64,000 bases of DNA from positions 25,889 to 89,888 of the forward strand of contig CAVVNT010000011.1 of NCBI GenBank assembly GCA_963749675.1, given 5' to 3'. Below, one piece after another: positions 62,733-64,000 of the stretch (the stretch's first letter is position 1; every line of letters starts with the position of its first letter). Source of the DNA: Roseitranquillus sp963749675 (GTDB taxonomy: Bacteria; Pseudomonadota; Alphaproteobacteria; Rhodobacterales; Rhodobacteraceae). The translations under genes and the position numbers were made by a program. The notes below the pieces were generated by a model, which searched no databases, was not told where the DNA came from, and saw only the letters and a list, made by a program, of their open reading frames with translations.

Positions 62733-63310
62733 ATGCGCCGCTTGCTTCTCGCCTCCACCGCAACCCTTCTGGCCTTCCCCGTCCCGGCGCAGGTCACCAC
62801 CGATGCCGGGACGATCGAACCGTCTCGGATCGAACGCTTCTTCAACCAACCCGGCTATTCGCCATATGCCGGCCGCACCTTCCCCTCAAGACCGCTCTGG
62901 GGCGAGCAGCACCTGCACACGTCGTCGTCCGCAGATGCGTTCGGTGGCGGCACGCGGGTCGGCCCCGGCGAGGCGCTGCGCTACGCCAAGGGGGCCGAGA
63001 TCACCTCCACCACCGGCCAGCCGGTGAAGCTCTCGCGGCCTTATGACTGGATGGTCGTGGCGGATCACTCCGACGCGCTTGGCGTCGTCGCCAGCGTCTA
63101 CGAGGGCGATCCGGCCTTCATGTCCGATCCGACCCTGAAACGCTGGCACGACGAAATGAGGAAAGGCGGCGAGGCGGCCACGGCGGTCGTCATGGAAATG
63201 ATCACCCTGCAGGCCAGGGCAACGTTCCGCCAGCGATGACCGATACCACCACGCAGATGGACATGTGGCAGAAGATGACCGAGATCGTCGAGAGCCACGA
63301 CCGCCTTGGG
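62733..63310 (+). pseudogene. Second DUF3604 gene, frameshifted and truncated
   Basis: From ATG 62733 a signal peptide (MRRLLLASTATLLAFPVPAQ) is followed by PGYSPYAGRTFPSRPLWGEQ, HLHTSSSADAFGGGTRVGPG, WMVVADHSDALGVVASVYEG and WHDEMRKGGEAATAVVMEMI. This is the same family as 60253-62183, on the opposite strand. After a shift near 63228 it goes on TDTTTQMDMWQKMTEIVESH, then similarity stops at about 63310. Two-thirds of the protein are missing. Confidence 0.82.
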
Positions 63311-63312
63311 GT

Positions 63313-63450
63313 GGAAAACGCTCACGGGACAAGCTCGCAGACGCGTACATCAGCCGCTACACTGCGGAAATTCTTGACCAAGCCGACCTCAGAGCGATTG
63401 TTTCGGCTTTGCCGAATGACGGAGTTGCAGCATTGTTTTGCGTTGAGTGA
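63313..63450 (+). pseudogene. 3' fragment of an unrecognised gene
   Basis: Directly behind the broken DUF3604 gene the plus strand reads SRDKLADAYISRYTAEILDQ then ADLRAIVSALPNDGVAALFC VE and stops at 63450. The composition looks like a real protein C terminus, but I do not recognise the family. Its 5' part is not in the window. Confidence 0.4.
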
Positions 63451-63915
63451 AGCCACGAGGCGTGTCACCGATCCCTGATTGCAGAGAGGTTGAGCGCCTT
63501 GCACGGGGTCGTGATCGACCACCTGAGACCATTGCGTGGTTAGCCGAATGAAGGATCTCGCCGAAATCGAGATCGTTCCCTTTGATTGAGCGGCTCTACG
63601 AAGACGCACAGCAAACTCTGGTGTCGCAGCTAGGCGGCCCTCGACCACCATCCGTCCAAGGTCCACTCTCCGCCCATCGCAACATCTGGCCCGTTGGCTC
63701 TTGCCCCGCTGAAATGCGCCCCAACCCGCACAAACACGCCGCCTTCGGGCGTCTCTGTTCGCGCCGAGAGCAGACGAACCTGCTTCAACTGCGGCGCGGT
63801 TAGGTTTGAGCAACACGCTGAAAATACGGTACTTTTTGAAACCGTCTCGACTTGGATGAAGGGCGGATGGAAAGAGACGCGGAGGCTTTAGAGACCGATT
63901 TCGACCAAAACGCCA
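63451..63915. other. No recognisable gene
   Basis: These 465 bp hold only short frames on both strands without credible starts or familiar motifs. The minus-strand frame crossing 63320-63816 mirrors the codon pattern of the plus strand and has no family features. Confidence 0.5.
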
Positions 63916-63984
63916 GTCTCCGAAGGTCGGATAGCCCCGCTAAACCCCTTTGAAACAAAAAGAAAAAAGGCCCCATCAGGGACC
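63916..63984 (-). repeat. 69-bp dispersed repeat with terminator, copy B
   Basis: Same unit as 55656-55724 (GTCTCCGAAGGTCGGATAGC at its start). The A-run 63954-63968 and the hairpin GGTCCCTGATGGGGCC form a weaker minus-strand terminator, presumably for a gene beyond the right edge. Confidence 0.68.
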
Positions 63985-64000
63985 TCATCTCGGGTTTGCG

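Overview
The window is high-GC alphaproteobacterial DNA, most likely from the order Rhodobacterales. The evidence is the housekeeping order irr / fabA-fabB-fabI, miaB-phoH-ybeY-corC-lnt-metK, aroA-cmk-rpsA-ihfB-lapA-trpF-trpB, and a SAM/SAH-type riboswitch in front of a GTG-started metK, an arrangement known from the Roseobacter clade. The housekeeping core (about 27.4-52.7 kb) is flanked on both sides by accessory DNA full of insertion sequences.

Left accessory region (1-27.4 kb). A partial msrA is followed by an MFS-transporter pseudogene that was split by an IS66-family element. That element (1421-4309) still has a perfect 8-bp target duplication, but its transposase core has been replaced by the 5' half of a large serine recombinase. 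A frameshifted pentaheme cytochrome c gene follows, then a type I secretion locus: membrane-fusion protein, ABC exporter, an 844-residue protein with five copies of an Asp-rich 21-residue motif, and a very acidic, low-complexity protein of about 1,200 residues. A LuxR-type regulator with a degenerate receiver domain is divergent from this locus. The block ends in an IS pile-up: two IS5-type elements, an inverted truncated IS66 copy, the 3' half of the same recombinase (itself split by an ISL3-family element with 8-bp target duplications), and IS30 and IS481 fragments. A 43-46 bp double-hairpin element has inserted at three sites inside these mobile genes.

Core (27.4-52.7 kb). Pth, a DUF2237 protein, TrpB, TrpF, LapA-like protein, IHF-beta, ribosomal protein S1, CMP kinase, EPSP synthase, TrmB, MetK, Lnt, CorC, YbeY, PhoH, MiaB and Irr lie mostly on the minus strand. 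FabA-FabB-FabI, a serine beta-lactamase-like protein, a haloacid dehalogenase, an alpha/beta hydrolase and a threonine dehydratase-like enzyme lie on the plus strand.

Right accessory region (52.7-64 kb). A prophage remnant (DUF6441, a connector-like protein and a DUF2190 protein) is split by an IS110 element. An IS110-type transposase is split by an IS5 copy with a 4-bp target duplication. An operon DUF3604 - PpiC-type isomerase - HupE/UreJ is followed by a second, truncated DUF3604 gene.

Many genes, including rpsA, cmk and aroA that a living cell needs, carry single-base frameshifts here. Small sequencing or assembly indels are the simplest explanation for these, so isolated frameshifts in the window should not by themselves be read as gene inactivation. 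The IS interruptions and rearrangements are structurally supported and look real.
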